Origin: Synechococcus sp. WH 5701
GTDB taxonomy: Bacteria; Cyanobacteriota; Cyanobacteriia; PCC-6307; Cyanobiaceae
Direction: 5' to 3'
DNA: 64,000 bases
Assembly (NCBI RefSeq): GCF_000153045.1
Contig: NZ_CH724160.1
Coordinates: forward strand, 311,142 to 375,141
Position 1 is the first letter of the stretch, and every line of letters begins with the position of its first letter. Positions 1 to 10,693 of this stretch are shown one piece after another. The position numbers and the translations under genes were made by a program. Below the pieces are notes generated by a model. The model was not told the DNA's origin. It saw only the letters and a list, made by a program, of their open reading frames with translations, and searched no databases.

Positions 1-82
1 TCCAGCGTTCTCGCCCCAGACCCAGCAAGGTGATCGAGACACCCCCTCCCTGCAGCACCCACAGAAACAGTTCCACAGGCAC
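1..82 (-). CDS. Possible partial CDS running off the window edge
   Basis: A minus-strand frame starts at a GTG and reads 27 codons to the window edge without a stop, beginning VPVELFLWVLQGG, which looks like the hydrophobic start of a protein. The stop of the SprT-like gene lies 18 bases upstream in the same frame, so this could be the next gene of that transcription unit. No ribosome binding site stands out and too little is visible to name a family. Confidence 0.35.
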   Translation of the reverse strand, partial: MPVELFLWVLQGGGVSITLLGLGRERW

Positions 83-100
83 CGGCCGGTTGGCGGAACC

Positions 101-643
101 CTAAGCCGCACGCGCTTCGAACACCAGGGCACAGCTGGCATCCCAGCGGCCGCCATGCAGCCGCTCGCAGCAGAGCCGGCAGGCCAGACCCCGTACCCGC
201 CGGCGGTAGGCCGCGCTGACGCCACAGCAGGGGCAGCGGGCAATCCAGGGGGCCGACACCAGCGGCAGGGGGTAGTGGTGACGCAGGCTCACCTCGAACT
301 CCCCCTGGACGGCGTTGATCCGGGCCATGGCAGCACGGAAATGGGGGCCGTGCACCTCCCGGGCCTGCAGCACACGGTCGATCCAGGCGTGGATCATCTC
401 GTGGCAGAGGGTGCCCAGTGTGGCGTTGGTGGGCAGGGGGGCCAGGACTGGCCGCGAGAGAACGATTTCACAAAGGGCCGAGCCATCACGTCGGCGCCCG
501 CGGCGGTAGAGGCCGGCCGTGCGGCTCATGCGTCCGTCGCTCCAGCGCAAATCCAGGAGGGGCCGGCCGCCCGGTGCCAGGGCGCCGCCGAAGTGTTCCC
601 GGTCGAGGCGATGGAACAAGGGCAGCAGTGGCTCCAGAGGCAT
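101..643 (-). CDS. SprT-like zinc metalloprotease domain protein
   Basis: The 180-residue protein carries the SprT-family zinc-binding helix HEMIH at residues 81-85, followed by an HGPHF stretch near residue 98 that fits the downstream metal-binding part of the fold. A C-terminal zinc ribbon has two paired-cysteine knuckles (CPCC near 137 and CRLCC near 155). SprT-like proteins resemble the protease domain of the eukaryotic DNA-protein crosslink protease SPRTN, but the bacterial role is poorly defined. No signal peptide is visible, so it is probably cytoplasmic. It is divergent from the membrane protein at 739, with about 95 bases between them. The family assignment is firm; function is inferred. 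Confidence 0.8.
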   Translation of the reverse strand: MPLEPLLPLFHRLDREHFGGALAPGGRPLLDLRWSDGRMSRTAGLYRRGRRRDGSALCEIVLSRPVLAPLPTNATLGTLCHEMIHAWIDRVLQAREVHGPHFRAAMARINAVQGEFEVSLRHHYPLPLVSAPWIARCPCCGVSAAYRRRVRGLACRLCCERLHGGRWDASCALVFEARAA

Positions 644-738
644 GCCGCAGACGGGTGGATCAACCGTTCACCCAGTGTGAAGGGTTCGATCCCGGGGTGG
701 CGGGGCCGTCGGTCAGACTCTGAAACCTGAACGCGCGC

Positions 739-1170
739 ATGCAGACGATGGACTGGGGTCTGGCCCAAACGATCGGCACCAAGGCCCTGCTGGCCGGAGC
801 TGGGGCTCTGCTCCTCTACTGGACGTACACCGCCGTGCGCCTGGTGATCAGCGCCCGCGGCATCAACCCGCTGCTCAAGCAGTTCTTCACTCAGGTGGCC
901 TCCGGCCAGATCGACGGCGCCTATCTGCTCACCACCAAGAACTACCGCTCGCACGTGAACCGGCAGCAGTTCATCCGCTTCCTGGCGGGGCTGCAGCTCA
1001 ACAAGTACCGCAACCTCAAATCGGGCCGGCCGCGGCTGCAGGAGGGCCAGATCATTCTCACCGTGAAGCTCAAATCGGAAGCGAAGGACGAGTTGCCCCT
1101 GGATTTCACCTTCGTGAAGGTGGAAGACGCCTGGCGGGTGGAGCGGATCCAGAAACTGGCCGCGGCCTGA
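739..1170 (+). CDS. Conserved membrane-anchored hypothetical protein
   Basis: This 143-residue protein has one N-terminal membrane segment (around residues 15-33, LLAGAGALLLYWTYTAV) and then a soluble domain with alternating strands ending FVKVEDAWRVERIQ. That ending recalls NTF2-like or DUF4878-type domains, which often close with a W-R-V strand, but the match is weak. The gene stops six bases before the ligA start, so the two are probably cotranscribed. I do not recognise a specific function. Confidence 0.7.
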   Translation: MQTMDWGLAQTIGTKALLAGAGALLLYWTYTAVRLVISARGINPLLKQFFTQVASGQIDGAYLLTTKNYRSHVNRQQFIRFLAGLQLNKYRNLKSGRPRLQEGQIILTVKLKSEAKDELPLDFTFVKVEDAWRVERIQKLAAA

Positions 1171-3273
<2,103 letters not shown>

Positions 3274-3306
3274 CTGGGGCCACCCGCAGGGATTGGGACA
3301 AAACGA

Positions 3307-4032
3307 TCAGGGGGCTGGAAACAGCCGTTGCTTCAGCGCCTCCGCCAGCTGAGGGTTGCTGGCGGCCCACTCCACCAGACCGCGGTCCTGCAGATAGGCC
3401 TGCCAGTCGCCGCCATCGCTGGGGGAAGCGGCACTCCCTGCCAACGGCAACGGCTCATCCACCGGTCGGCGGGTTTCGCCCATGGCCAGCCCGCTCACCA
3501 TCGCCAAGGCGATGCGCACCTGACGGGCCGGCTTCTGGTTTACGAACTCGAACTGGTGCTCGATGGTCCGCCCGTCACGGCCCTGGCCCACCACCAGGAA
3601 GCGACGTGGTCCATCCTCCCCGTCGCGCTTGGAGCCTGCCCCGCGCAGCAGCCCACCGAGCAGACCCAGCGGTGCGCTGACGTAAATCGGCACCACAAAA
3701 GCCGCCGCCGATTTCATCGTGTTCATGGTGCTGGCGCCGACCACTTCCCCCAGGCCCGGGGGATCTCCCCCCGCTCCAGTGGTGACCCAGCGGCTGATGC
3801 TTGCGGCTGGGATGAAGCCAGCCGGCCCGGCGATCCCGCGCTCATCCAAAACAATGGTGCAGGGGCTGCCACTACAGAGGGCCTGAAAAAGGGTGGCCAG
3901 CGCCGGCGTGGGGCCGATGGCGGGAGAGGCAGCCACCAGAGGCTGATGAGGCAGTGCCGTCGCCAGAGACAGAGCCGTGCCCAATGCCGCGAAACCACCG
4001 GAAGGTCCTGAAGTCACGGGGCGAGCTGGCAC
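3307..4032 (-). CDS. Conserved hypothetical protein with a hydrophobic segment
   Basis: The 241-residue protein converges on ligA. It opens with an Ala/Pro-rich region that could include an export signal (GFAALGTALSLATALP). A middle hydrophobic stretch (AAAFVVPIYVSAPLGLLGGL) may cross or associate with the membrane, and the charged C-terminus ends with an Asp/Trp-rich helix. The opposite strand is also open, but the minus reading has better-balanced composition and a plausible fold. I recognise no family. The start is uncertain because no strong ribosome binding site is visible. Confidence 0.55.
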   Translation of the reverse strand: MPARPVTSGPSGGFAALGTALSLATALPHQPLVAASPAIGPTPALATLFQALCSGSPCTIVLDERGIAGPAGFIPAASISRWVTTGAGGDPPGLGEVVGASTMNTMKSAAAFVVPIYVSAPLGLLGGLLRGAGSKRDGEDGPRRFLVVGQGRDGRTIEHQFEFVNQKPARQVRIALAMVSGLAMGETRRPVDEPLPLAGSAASPSDGGDWQAYLQDRGLVEWAASNPQLAEALKQRLFPAP

Positions 4033-4474
4033 GGCCAGGGTTGAGCTGCCTTCATCCTCGCGCAGGCGGCGGCTGGTGCTGCCACCGGTTCCGATCGTCC
4101 CGCGGAGTTTCCGATCGCAGCAGTCCTGTGGCCTGGCTTCACTTGGACTGGCGCATGTTGATCGCCAGCCACTGCGGATGGCGGAAATAATAAAGCACCC
4201 CTAGCGCCGAGGAGCGCTCGGTGAATGTGATCGCTGCTTTTGATCAGAACTGGATGAATAGCCGCCTTGGCATTGTTTTCAGAGCAGGGAGTCCTGAGCA
4301 GCAATAAGGTGAATGAGCGAGCCAGACTCCACGAGGTTCAGGCCCTTGATGATGCCATCAGTGGTGCAGGCCATGCAGGTCAGAGCTGCACCAATTCAGA
4401 TCAATCTTGAGCCCATCATAAGCTCATCTTTACCAGTCCGTAACATCCCATCGGAGAGATGGTGAGACATTCAG
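4033..4474. other. Non-coding stretch with a short coding-like remnant
   Basis: No intact gene is visible in these 440 bases. On the minus strand from about 4243 to the TGA at 4139, one frame reads like the C-terminal end of a protein (LGVLYYFRHPQWLAINMRQS) and is preceded in frame by a stop. It may be the last piece of a lost gene. The rest shows short frames with no family resemblance, and no clear terminator or repeat. Confidence 0.3.
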
Positions 4475-6322
4475 GTGCCCGACACCGCATCCATGGCTGC
4501 TCCTTTTCCTTCTCCTTCGCAGGGACCACTGAAGCCCGGGCGTGGCAACGGCAGCGCGGGCAAAGGGAAGCCGATCGCACCTCCGCCCCAGGAGGCACCA
4601 GCTGATCCTCTTCTCGGCCGCATCGACCTCACCCCTTACGCCATCGACGCAACACCCGGCGAGGATGGCTTGGTGGCGGAAATCAGTGCATCTCTATACA
4701 TCGGCAACAAGCTCTACACGATCTCCAGCGGGGGCAGCAATCTCGTCACCCTCACCACCTGGAAAGATCCCTCAAACCCTCAATTCGTCCAGCAACTCGA
4801 CCTGAGCGGGTTCTTCACTACATCGGTGGCCAGCTTCGGCAACCTGATCGCGATCGCCGCCACACCGGAGAACTACGAGGACCCTGACATCGACACACCG
4901 GAGAGCCAGATCCGCTTCTACAAGCTCAATCCTTCGGGAAAGCTCTCCAAAGTGGCTGTGGTGAGCACCGGCTTCCTCACCGATGGCATGCGCTTCAGCG
5001 CAGATGGCCGCCAGCTGTTCATTGCCAATGAGGGCCAACCCAACTCTGATTTCAGTGCTGATCCAGTCGGCAGTGTGTCCATCATCAATCTCTCGGGCCA
5101 GGGCGGCAACATCAGCTTCGAGGAAGACGAAATCATCTTCCCCGATCTCAATGCCAGCGGCGTGGACCTGTTGGGAAGCGGCATCCGCTTCAGTGGCAAG
5201 ACCGGCGTCACGAGCAGCTTCGGCCAGGACGCTGAGCCCGAATACGTATCGGCCGCCGGCGGTTACCTGTTCGTGACCCTTCAGGAAAGCAACACGGTGG
5301 CCCGGATCGATCTGGCCACCAACCAGGTGGAGGCCTACATCGGCCTCGGCTGGGTGGATTACAGCCAGGTTTCGGTCGATCTGGACGACCGGGATGGTCC
5401 GCCAGCAAATGATCTGAGCTATAGCGCCATTTTCGACCCCCTCGAGGGCCAGAAGGTGGTGGGCCTTCGCATGGCCGACGGCATCGCTGCCTGGGAGCAG
5501 GGCAGCAACGTTTATTTCATCACTGCCAATGAGGGCGATGCGCGGGAGTACGACGGCTATCTCGATGAGCGACGCAACGGCTCCGGTGGGGCAAGCGCTC
5601 TCAATTATGAGTCCGTACCCGACCGCTACAAGCTGATTGTTGAGAATGCTGAGAACGATGCCCTTAGGACACAAGGCCTCGTGCTCAGCGACAAGCTTGC
5701 CGATGGGGACCCGAGTAATGATCTTGAGTTTGAACCTGCCCCTGACTCGCCATCAACCCGCACCGGCACGCCGGTGAGCTTCGGCTCCCGCAGCCTCAGC
5801 CTGTTCGACGGCCTCACCGGTGAGCTGGTCTGGGACAGCTGGATGGCCGACACCATCGAGGGCAAGGACTACAACACCAGCCTGCAGAACATCGCCCAGT
5901 TCGCCGGCATCTATGACGACGGCCGCAGCGACGACAAGGGAGTGGAGCCGGAATCGGTGGTTGTGCTCGAGTATGAGGGCCGCCGCTATGCCGTGGGTTC
6001 CATGGAGCGCACCACGGCTGGCGATAAAACGGGTGTCGCCATCGATCCGGTCACCCAGGGCGGCCTACTGGTGGTGTACGACATCACGGACGTCAATGAT
6101 GTGGACTTCGTCACCTATCAGCAGGTGAGCCGCAGTCCTGAGGGGCTGGAGGTGATCCGTGCCGCCCAGAGCCCCACTGGCCGGCTGCTGCTGGGGGTGA
6201 GCGCCGAGTTCGATTCCAACTCGGTGGAATTCCTCGACTTCGGCGCCGTGCTCAACAACGGCAATGGGGCTGCCTATCTGGCCAGCACCTACGCCGATCC
6301 AATGGAGTACGCCACCCTCTGA
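4475..6322 (+). CDS. Choice-of-anchor I family protein (beta-propeller, phosphatase-associated type)
   Basis: This 615-residue protein matches the choice-of-anchor I family, large secreted or surface proteins built on a YVTN/WD-like beta-propeller and often linked to extracellular alkaline phosphatase. Typical motifs are FIANEGQPNSDFSADPVGSV around residue 188, VYFITANEGDAREY around residue 347, and a late KGVEPESVVV segment. The start is a GTG at 4475, with an ATG alternative at 4493. No signal peptide is obvious; the N-terminus is Pro/Gly-rich, so export may use another route or the upstream end may be lost. No C-terminal anchor is visible. The family call is good; the substrate is unknown. 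Confidence 0.8.
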   Translation: MPDTASMAAPFPSPSQGPLKPGRGNGSAGKGKPIAPPPQEAPADPLLGRIDLTPYAIDATPGEDGLVAEISASLYIGNKLYTISSGGSNLVTLTTWKDPSNPQFVQQLDLSGFFTTSVASFGNLIAIAATPENYEDPDIDTPESQIRFYKLNPSGKLSKVAVVSTGFLTDGMRFSADGRQLFIANEGQPNSDFSADPVGSVSIINLSGQGGNISFEEDEIIFPDLNASGVDLLGSGIRFSGKTGVTSSFGQDAEPEYVSAAGGYLFVTLQESNTVARIDLATNQVEAYIGLGWVDYSQVSVDLDDRDGPPANDLSYSAIFDPLEGQKVVGLRMADGIAAWEQGSNVYFITANEGDAREYDGYLDERRNGSGGASALNYESVPDRYKLIVENAENDALRTQGLVLSDKLADGDPSNDLEFEPAPDSPSTRTGTPVSFGSRSLSLFDGLTGELVWDSWMADTIEGKDYNTSLQNIAQFAGIYDDGRSDDKGVEPESVVVLEYEGRRYAVGSMERTTAGDKTGVAIDPVTQGGLLVVYDITDVNDVDFVTYQQVSRSPEGLEVIRAAQSPTGRLLLGVSAEFDSNSVEFLDFGAVLNNGNGAAYLASTYADPMEYATL

Positions 6323-6331
6323 GGGACTGAG

Positions 6332-6973
6332 TCACTGGCCATCGGGAGGGGGTAGCGCCCGCCGCGCCGCCCGTCCCGCCACCCATACGGAAGCCACGGT
6401 GGCCAGCACGCCGACCAGTCGCAGTGCCCAGGTGCCGGCATCGGCCTCACCATGCAGCACCTCACCGAAGCGGGCCACATCCCCCGCCAGCTCCCCGAGG
6501 GCGCAGAACAGCACTGTGCCCGGCAGGATCGCGATCAGCCCGATCACGTAGTCGCGCAGGCTCACCTCGCTGAGGCCATAGGCGAGGTTGAGCAGGCTGA
6601 AGGGGAAGGCCGGCGAGAGCCTTGTGAGCAAGACCAGCTTCAGGCCCTCCTGGCTAACGGCCCGCTCGATCGCCAGCAGCTTCGGGAAGGACCGAAGGCG
6701 GCGGCGGCTCCAGCCGCGCAGCCAGTGGCGTCCCAGCAGGAAGACGACGAGGGCCCCGAGCGATCCACCGGTGAACACGACCACGCTGCCCCAGAGCGTG
6801 CCGTAGAGCGCCCCGGCCAGCATCGAGGCCCAGACCCCCGGCAGCAGCAGGGTCACCCAGAGGGCATAGAGCGGAACGAAGGCCACCGCCCCGGCGGGAG
6901 AGCGCAGAGCCGGCAAGAGCGGCTCAAGCCAGGGGGAGAGATCCAAACCAAGGGCACCCGAGGAGCCCAACAC
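6332..6973 (-). CDS. TVP38/TMEM64 family membrane protein
   Basis: The 213-residue integral membrane protein has the DedA/SNARE-associated-like pattern of the TVP38/TMEM64 family: several hydrophobic helices, the glycine-rich segment LAGALYGTLWGSVVVFTGGS, and the conserved region LTRLSPAFPFSLLNLAYGLS, which forms the family's re-entrant signature. These proteins are thought to act in lipid scrambling or membrane homeostasis, but the substrate is not established in cyanobacteria. It converges with the gene ending at 6322. The small membrane protein at 6986-7411 lies 12 bases upstream, so both are probably in one transcript. Confidence 0.85.
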   Translation of the reverse strand: MLGSSGALGLDLSPWLEPLLPALRSPAGAVAFVPLYALWVTLLLPGVWASMLAGALYGTLWGSVVVFTGGSLGALVVFLLGRHWLRGWSRRRLRSFPKLLAIERAVSQEGLKLVLLTRLSPAFPFSLLNLAYGLSEVSLRDYVIGLIAILPGTVLFCALGELAGDVARFGEVLHGEADAGTWALRLVGVLATVASVWVAGRAARRALPPPDGQ

Positions 6974-6985
6974 TGGCAGGACTGG

Positions 6986-7411
6986 TCAGGACTCCTGGGG
7001 GCTGAGCCGGGAGGGCCGGTTCAGCAGCAGCAAAACGATGCCCACCACAACCAAGGCTGGGATGTCACCGAGCATGTTGGCCCGCTCCGACGGATCGACG
7101 AGGGCCTGCACAAGCATCACCAATCCATGGACGAGGCTCGACCAGGCCGCAAAAGCGATCAGGCTGCGGTGCTGCGCAGGCTGCCGCGAGGCCAGCAGCA
7201 GAAACACACCCAGCACCGCGAAGGTGGCCAGGATCATCTGCTCGTATTCCGCCTGGCGGGGCATCCACATGAAGCCATCGGGCCAGAGCACGGTGAGGGG
7301 GTAGAGCCCGAAGGTGTAGGTGAGGCCCACCACGATCAGAGCGATACGCAGGGGAAGGGGGCCGCCCTGCTCCGCGTTGGGTTGAAGCAGGGAGGGGTCA
7401 TTCGACGGCAT
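6986..7411 (-). CDS. Small four-helix membrane protein, DUF6632-like
   Basis: A protein of about 141 residues with four predicted hydrophobic helices. The first (LRIALIVVGLTYTFGLYPLT) is followed by a WPDGFMW motif and a later SLVHGLVMLVQAL segment, a pattern seen in DUF6632-type proteins of unknown function. I chose the ATG at 7411 over an upstream start at 7471 because AGGAG lies eight bases in front of it. The gene precedes the TVP38-like gene on the same strand by 12 bases. Function unknown; the family name is tentative. Confidence 0.65.
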   Translation of the reverse strand: MPSNDPSLLQPNAEQGGPLPLRIALIVVGLTYTFGLYPLTVLWPDGFMWMPRQAEYEQMILATFAVLGVFLLLASRQPAQHRSLIAFAAWSSLVHGLVMLVQALVDPSERANMLGDIPALVVVGIVLLLLNRPSRLSPQES

Positions 7412-7543
7412 GAATCCAACTCCTGATTGGTACAACGACTGGATGGCGACCCTTGCAGGTCCGTTCAGCACAGCAGTGAATCCCCCAGGAGACCAGAGGC
7501 CATTCAGATGGAGGTCCCAGCATCTTCGGTCTGAGTGCCGAAT

Positions 7544-8263
7544 TCAGAGGCCCGCGAACCATTCGTAGCCCTGGTCTTCCCAGGTGCCACGGCGTACACC
7601 CAGATCTGAAACCACCCGCAGGCGCGTGACCCACTTGCTGAGCTTGTAGCCCAGCTTGATTGGGGTGGCGAGGCGCACGGGGGCCCCATTGGCCACTGGC
7701 AGGGGCGCCCCGTTCATGGCCGTGGCCAGGAGGGTCTGGGGGTGCATGGCGGAGGCCCGGTCCCAGCTTTCGAAGTACTGATCGGCCGACTCGATCTCCA
7801 CATAGCCGCCCAGGGGCGAGATCTCAGCCAGGGTGAGCACATCGGCCAGGCGCACGCCCGACCAGGCCACGATCGCCGCCCAGCCCTCCACACAGACGTG
7901 GCGCATGACCACGCCGTACTGCGGCAGGGCCGAGAGGGCCGTCAGATCGAGCTGGAGCGGCCGGCTGACCAGACCCTCCACCCGCAGCCGGTAGCTGGCC
8001 GGATCGAGGCGGGGCGTGCCGTTGAAGCTATTGATCAGCAGAGCCGCCGGGTCCACCTGATCGGGCCGGAACTCCGGCACCGGGCCGCGGCCCTGGAGCA
8101 GAACTTCGAGGCGCTGATTGAGGGGCTCGCTGGCCTGCCCCACCTGCTCGCTGAGGCCGTTGAGGGCGCAGCCACCGAGCAGCAGGCTCGAGCCGCCCGA
8201 CACCCCCAGGCCCAGCAGCCGGCGGCGGGAGAACTGGGGCGAGGGATCCGGGGAGCGGGTCAT
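7544..8263 (-). CDS. Molybdopterin-dependent oxidoreductase, sulfite oxidase-like, Tat-exported
   Basis: The protein of about 239 residues has the sulfite oxidase/MsrP-type molybdopterin fold. A twin-arginine signal with SRRRLLGLG lies near residue 12, and a lipobox-like LLGGC follows near residue 28, so it is exported folded and may be lipid-anchored. The motif RHVCVEGWAAI carries the conserved cysteine that binds molybdenum in this family. It probably reduces or oxidises a sulfur or nitrogen oxide or sulfoxide in the periplasm; the substrate is unknown. The ATG at 8263 avoids overlap with the cytochrome b gene, which ends at 8272 and is its likely electron partner. The moa/moe genes near 59-61.6 kb could supply its cofactor. 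Confidence 0.85.
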   Translation of the reverse strand: MTRSPDPSPQFSRRRLLGLGVSGGSSLLLGGCALNGLSEQVGQASEPLNQRLEVLLQGRGPVPEFRPDQVDPAALLINSFNGTPRLDPASYRLRVEGLVSRPLQLDLTALSALPQYGVVMRHVCVEGWAAIVAWSGVRLADVLTLAEISPLGGYVEIESADQYFESWDRASAMHPQTLLATAMNGAPLPVANGAPVRLATPIKLGYKLSKWVTRLRVVSDLGVRRGTWEDQGYEWFAGL

Positions 8264-8271
8264 GGCAAGGC

Positions 8272-8889
8272 TCAGGTGAACATCGAGCGCAGCAATCGCA
8301 ACCCGCCTATTCGCCACGACAGCAGCACGTGTGCGATCAACAGCAGAGCGATGGCGGGGATCGTGGCGAAGTGGCACACCCGCAGGGTCTGCCAGGCGGT
8401 GACACCAAAGGCCTCACCGAACGAGAACAGACCCGAGAGCCACCAGAACTGAGCCGGCTTATACATCGCCAGGCCGGTGATCAGGCTGAAGCCCAGCAGG
8501 ATCAGCATCAGGGTGTAGACCAGCCGGTGGCTGGCCAGCCGGCGCCTGGGCGCGTGGGCACTGGCCCTGATGGTGCTCAGATCACCGGTCTCCGCCAGCC
8601 GCCGGCGCCGCCGAGTGAGCAGCAGGGCCATCCAAAGGCCGAGGTTGAGGGCATAAAGCCCCATGAAGCCGAAGTGCCAGTCGCGTCCGCCGGCCAGCCA
8701 GCCGCCGAGGGTGAACAGCTCCGGAACCGTGGCGCCCTCCCGGCCGCCGAAGACCGGATTGGCGTTGTAGATCTGCAGACCACTGCCGGCCATCACCAGC
8801 AGCACCAGCAGGTTGAAGGCATGGAAGGCCCGGGTCCACCAGGGGGAATGGCGGATGGGGGCTGGCGGCGGGGCCATGGCCTGGGACAT
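8272..8889 (-). CDS. Cytochrome b561-type membrane subunit
   Basis: This membrane protein of about 205 residues has four hydrophobic helices and histidines placed as in di-heme cytochrome b561/thiosulfate-reductase b subunits: HSPWWTRAFHAFN at the start, DWHFGF, ASHRLVYT, RVCHFATIP and a final LLIAHVLLSW. It sits eight bases upstream of the molybdopterin oxidoreductase gene and should pass electrons between the quinone pool and that enzyme. A longer start at 8967 would overlap the divergent gene starting at 8966, so the ATG at 8889 is preferred, although no good ribosome binding site separates the two. Confidence 0.8.
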   Translation of the reverse strand: MSQAMAPPPAPIRHSPWWTRAFHAFNLLVLLVMAGSGLQIYNANPVFGGREGATVPELFTLGGWLAGGRDWHFGFMGLYALNLGLWMALLLTRRRRRLAETGDLSTIRASAHAPRRRLASHRLVYTLMLILLGFSLITGLAMYKPAQFWWLSGLFSFGEAFGVTAWQTLRVCHFATIPAIALLLIAHVLLSWRIGGLRLLRSMFT

Positions 8890-8965
8890 GGGGGAGGGCG
8901 GAGTCGTGAACGGGGTACCGGCGAAGCTGGCGGATGGATGGGGGAACCAACGCCAGGATGGCGCC

Positions 8966-9445
8966 ATGGAGAGCAGCGCCGTTCTCAGCCCCTGCCGCCT
9001 CTACCGCTATGAGCTCTGGCGGCGCTGGGATGGCAGCCGGGGTGTGGTGATGATCATCGGGCTGAATCCGAGCACGGCCGATGAGGCCCACGACGATCCC
9101 ACCGTGCGGCGTTGCATCACCTACGCCAGGGACTGGGGCTATGGCGGGCTCTGCCTGACCAACATGTTCGCCCTTCGCGCCACCCATCCCGCGGCCCTGA
9201 AAACGGCCACAGATCCCATCGGTTCCGATAACGACCTGCACCTGCGGACCGCGGCCCGGCTGGCCGACCTGCGTGTCGCCGCCTGGGGAGTGAACGGAGC
9301 TCACCGGGGGCGCGCCACCGCGGTTCTCTCCTCCCTCTGCAGCCTGCACTGCCTGCGTCTGAGCCGCAATGGCCACCCGATGCATCCGCTCTACCTGCCC
9401 CGTGGCCTGCGGCCGGAGCCCTGGCGGGCTTCGTTTTTCCGCTGA
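8966..9445 (+). CDS. DUF1643 domain protein
   Basis: The 159-residue protein matches DUF1643. The diagnostic stretch VVMIIGLNPSTADEAHDDPT (residues 29-48) is followed by the conserved segments RRCITYARDWGYGGL and LTNMFALRATHP. DUF1643 proteins are small, soluble and of unknown biochemical role. The ATG at 8966 gives the usual family N-terminus; an in-frame extension upstream would overlap the divergent cytochrome b gene and adds only low-complexity residues. No operon partner is visible. Confidence 0.85.
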   Translation: MESSAVLSPCRLYRYELWRRWDGSRGVVMIIGLNPSTADEAHDDPTVRRCITYARDWGYGGLCLTNMFALRATHPAALKTATDPIGSDNDLHLRTAARLADLRVAAWGVNGAHRGRATAVLSSLCSLHCLRLSRNGHPMHPLYLPRGLRPEPWRASFFR

Positions 9446-9523
9446 GCCCGTTGCTCAGACCAATGTTCGGCTGAGGAAATCAAGGCTATAACGCTTCATC
9501 AGTCTCGTCTGACTATCGCTGCC

Positions 9524-9904
9524 ATGGCCTCACGCCGCCCCGGCCTTCTCTCGGATTTCAAGGCCTTCATCAACAAGGGCAATGTGGTGGACCTGGCGGT
9601 GGCGGTGGTGATCGGCGGCGCTTTCGGCAAGGTGGTCGACGCGGTGGTGAGCTTGGTAATGACCAGCCTGCTGGAGCCCGCGCTCAAGGCCGCCCAGGTG
9701 GAGTCGATTCAGGCCTGGCCCGCCGGGGCGGTGCTCGTGGCCTTGATCAACTTCCTGGTGATCGCCTTCGTGGTGTTCCTGATCGTGCGCGCCATCGAAG
9801 CTTCCAAGCGCAAGGAGGAGGCGGTGGCGCCCCCCGACACCCAGGCGCAGCTGGCCTCGGCGGTGACGCGGCTGGCCGAGGCGCTGGATCGCAAGGGGCT
9901 TTAG
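9524..9904 (+). CDS. mscL: Large-conductance mechanosensitive channel MscL
   Basis: MscL opens a large pore when membrane tension rises after osmotic downshock. The 126-residue protein has the conserved first helix (KGNVVDLAVAVVIGGAFGKV, residues 19-38), a short periplasmic loop, the second helix (ALINFLVIAFVVFLIVRA) and a charged C-terminal helix. The loop is compact, as in other cyanobacterial forms. A second mechanosensitive channel of the MscS class is at 30511. The gene stands alone, followed by about 220 bases with a short palindrome. Confidence 0.93.
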   Translation: MASRRPGLLSDFKAFINKGNVVDLAVAVVIGGAFGKVVDAVVSLVMTSLLEPALKAAQVESIQAWPAGAVLVALINFLVIAFVVFLIVRAIEASKRKEEAVAPPDTQAQLASAVTRLAEALDRKGL

Positions 9905-10002
9905 GGGCCGAGGGCCGGGGGAGACAGAGGCCCGTTGTGGGGGGTGCCCCGTGGGTCCCCATTCCATCCCGTGAATGGAGGCCAATTGATGGAAGAGACC
10001 CC

Positions 10003-10018
10003 CCGATCGAACGATCGG
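10003..10018. repeat. Short perfect palindrome downstream of mscL
   Basis: CCGATCG, two A residues and CGATCGG form a seven-base-pair hairpin about 100 bases after the mscL stop. No T-run follows, so a rho-independent terminator is unlikely on sequence alone. It lies in the 224-base interval before the gene at 10129, which otherwise holds nothing recognisable. Confidence 0.4.
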
Positions 10019-10128
10019 AAAGACTTCTAAGCTGGCACCCTTGAGCCGGGGAAACGAGCGCCATCGCCCGCCGTGAGCGATCCACCTCTCCAGGTGCAAA
10101 CCGAGGCTTCAGGTCTGTTCCCCGCACC

Positions 10129-10608
10129 GTGGCAGCGCCCCCGGCGGGCCCGGAGGAGCAGCTGGTGGCGAAGCTGCGGCGGATCGAGGCCCTGTTCGCC
10201 AGGCCTGCCACTGACGGGGAGCGGGTTGCGGCCGAGCGGGCCCGCGAACGCATCCAGGTCCGCCTGCGGGAACTGGCTGCCGAGGAGCCACCGGTGGAGT
10301 TCCGCTTTTCCCTGTCCGACCAGTGGTCGCGACACCTGTTCGTGGCCCTGATGCGGCGCTACGGCATCCAGCCCTATCGGTATCGCGGCCAGCGGCGCAC
10401 CACAGTGATGGCGCGACTGAGCCGCCCTTTCGTGAACGAGACGCTCTGGCCGGAATTCCTGGAGCTGCAGCAGACCCTATCGGCCTACTTCGATGCGCTC
10501 ACCGACCGGGTGATCGAGCAGGTTCTGGAAGTGGAGGCCAGCGAAGCGGAGGAGCGGGCCGAGTCAGCGCAGCTGGAGCCGGTGGAGCATCAGGGGACGT
10601 TGTTGTAA
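10129..10608 (+). CDS. Conserved hypothetical soluble protein
   Basis: The 159-residue protein starts at a GTG. It begins with a charged helix (PEEQLVAKLRRIEALFARP) and contains FSLSDQWSRHLFVALMRRYG and PYRYRGQRRTTVMARLSRPF. The same layout occurs in a widespread bacterial family that I recall only as uncharacterised and sometimes attached to DUF2786. The C-terminus is a glutamate-rich helix. No signal peptide or membrane segment is visible. Function unknown. Confidence 0.65.
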   Translation: MAAPPAGPEEQLVAKLRRIEALFARPATDGERVAAERARERIQVRLRELAAEEPPVEFRFSLSDQWSRHLFVALMRRYGIQPYRYRGQRRTTVMARLSRPFVNETLWPEFLELQQTLSAYFDALTDRVIEQVLEVEASEAEERAESAQLEPVEHQGTLL

Positions 10609-10693
10609 TACGGACCGAAGCCACAGCGGGGCTCACTCCAGATCGGCTCACTGCCCTCCGAGTCCACGCGAACACGTCGAGTCTTTCAAAGAC

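Noticed and set aside
3328-4011. A 227-codon plus-strand frame opposite the hypothetical gene at 3307-4032
   Set aside because: The minus reading has more natural composition and hydrophobic segments; the plus reading is Arg/Gln-rich and lacks a good start.
9905-10128. Terminator for mscL
   Set aside because: The palindrome at 10003-10018 lacks a T-run and is far from the stop, so it is listed only as a repeat.
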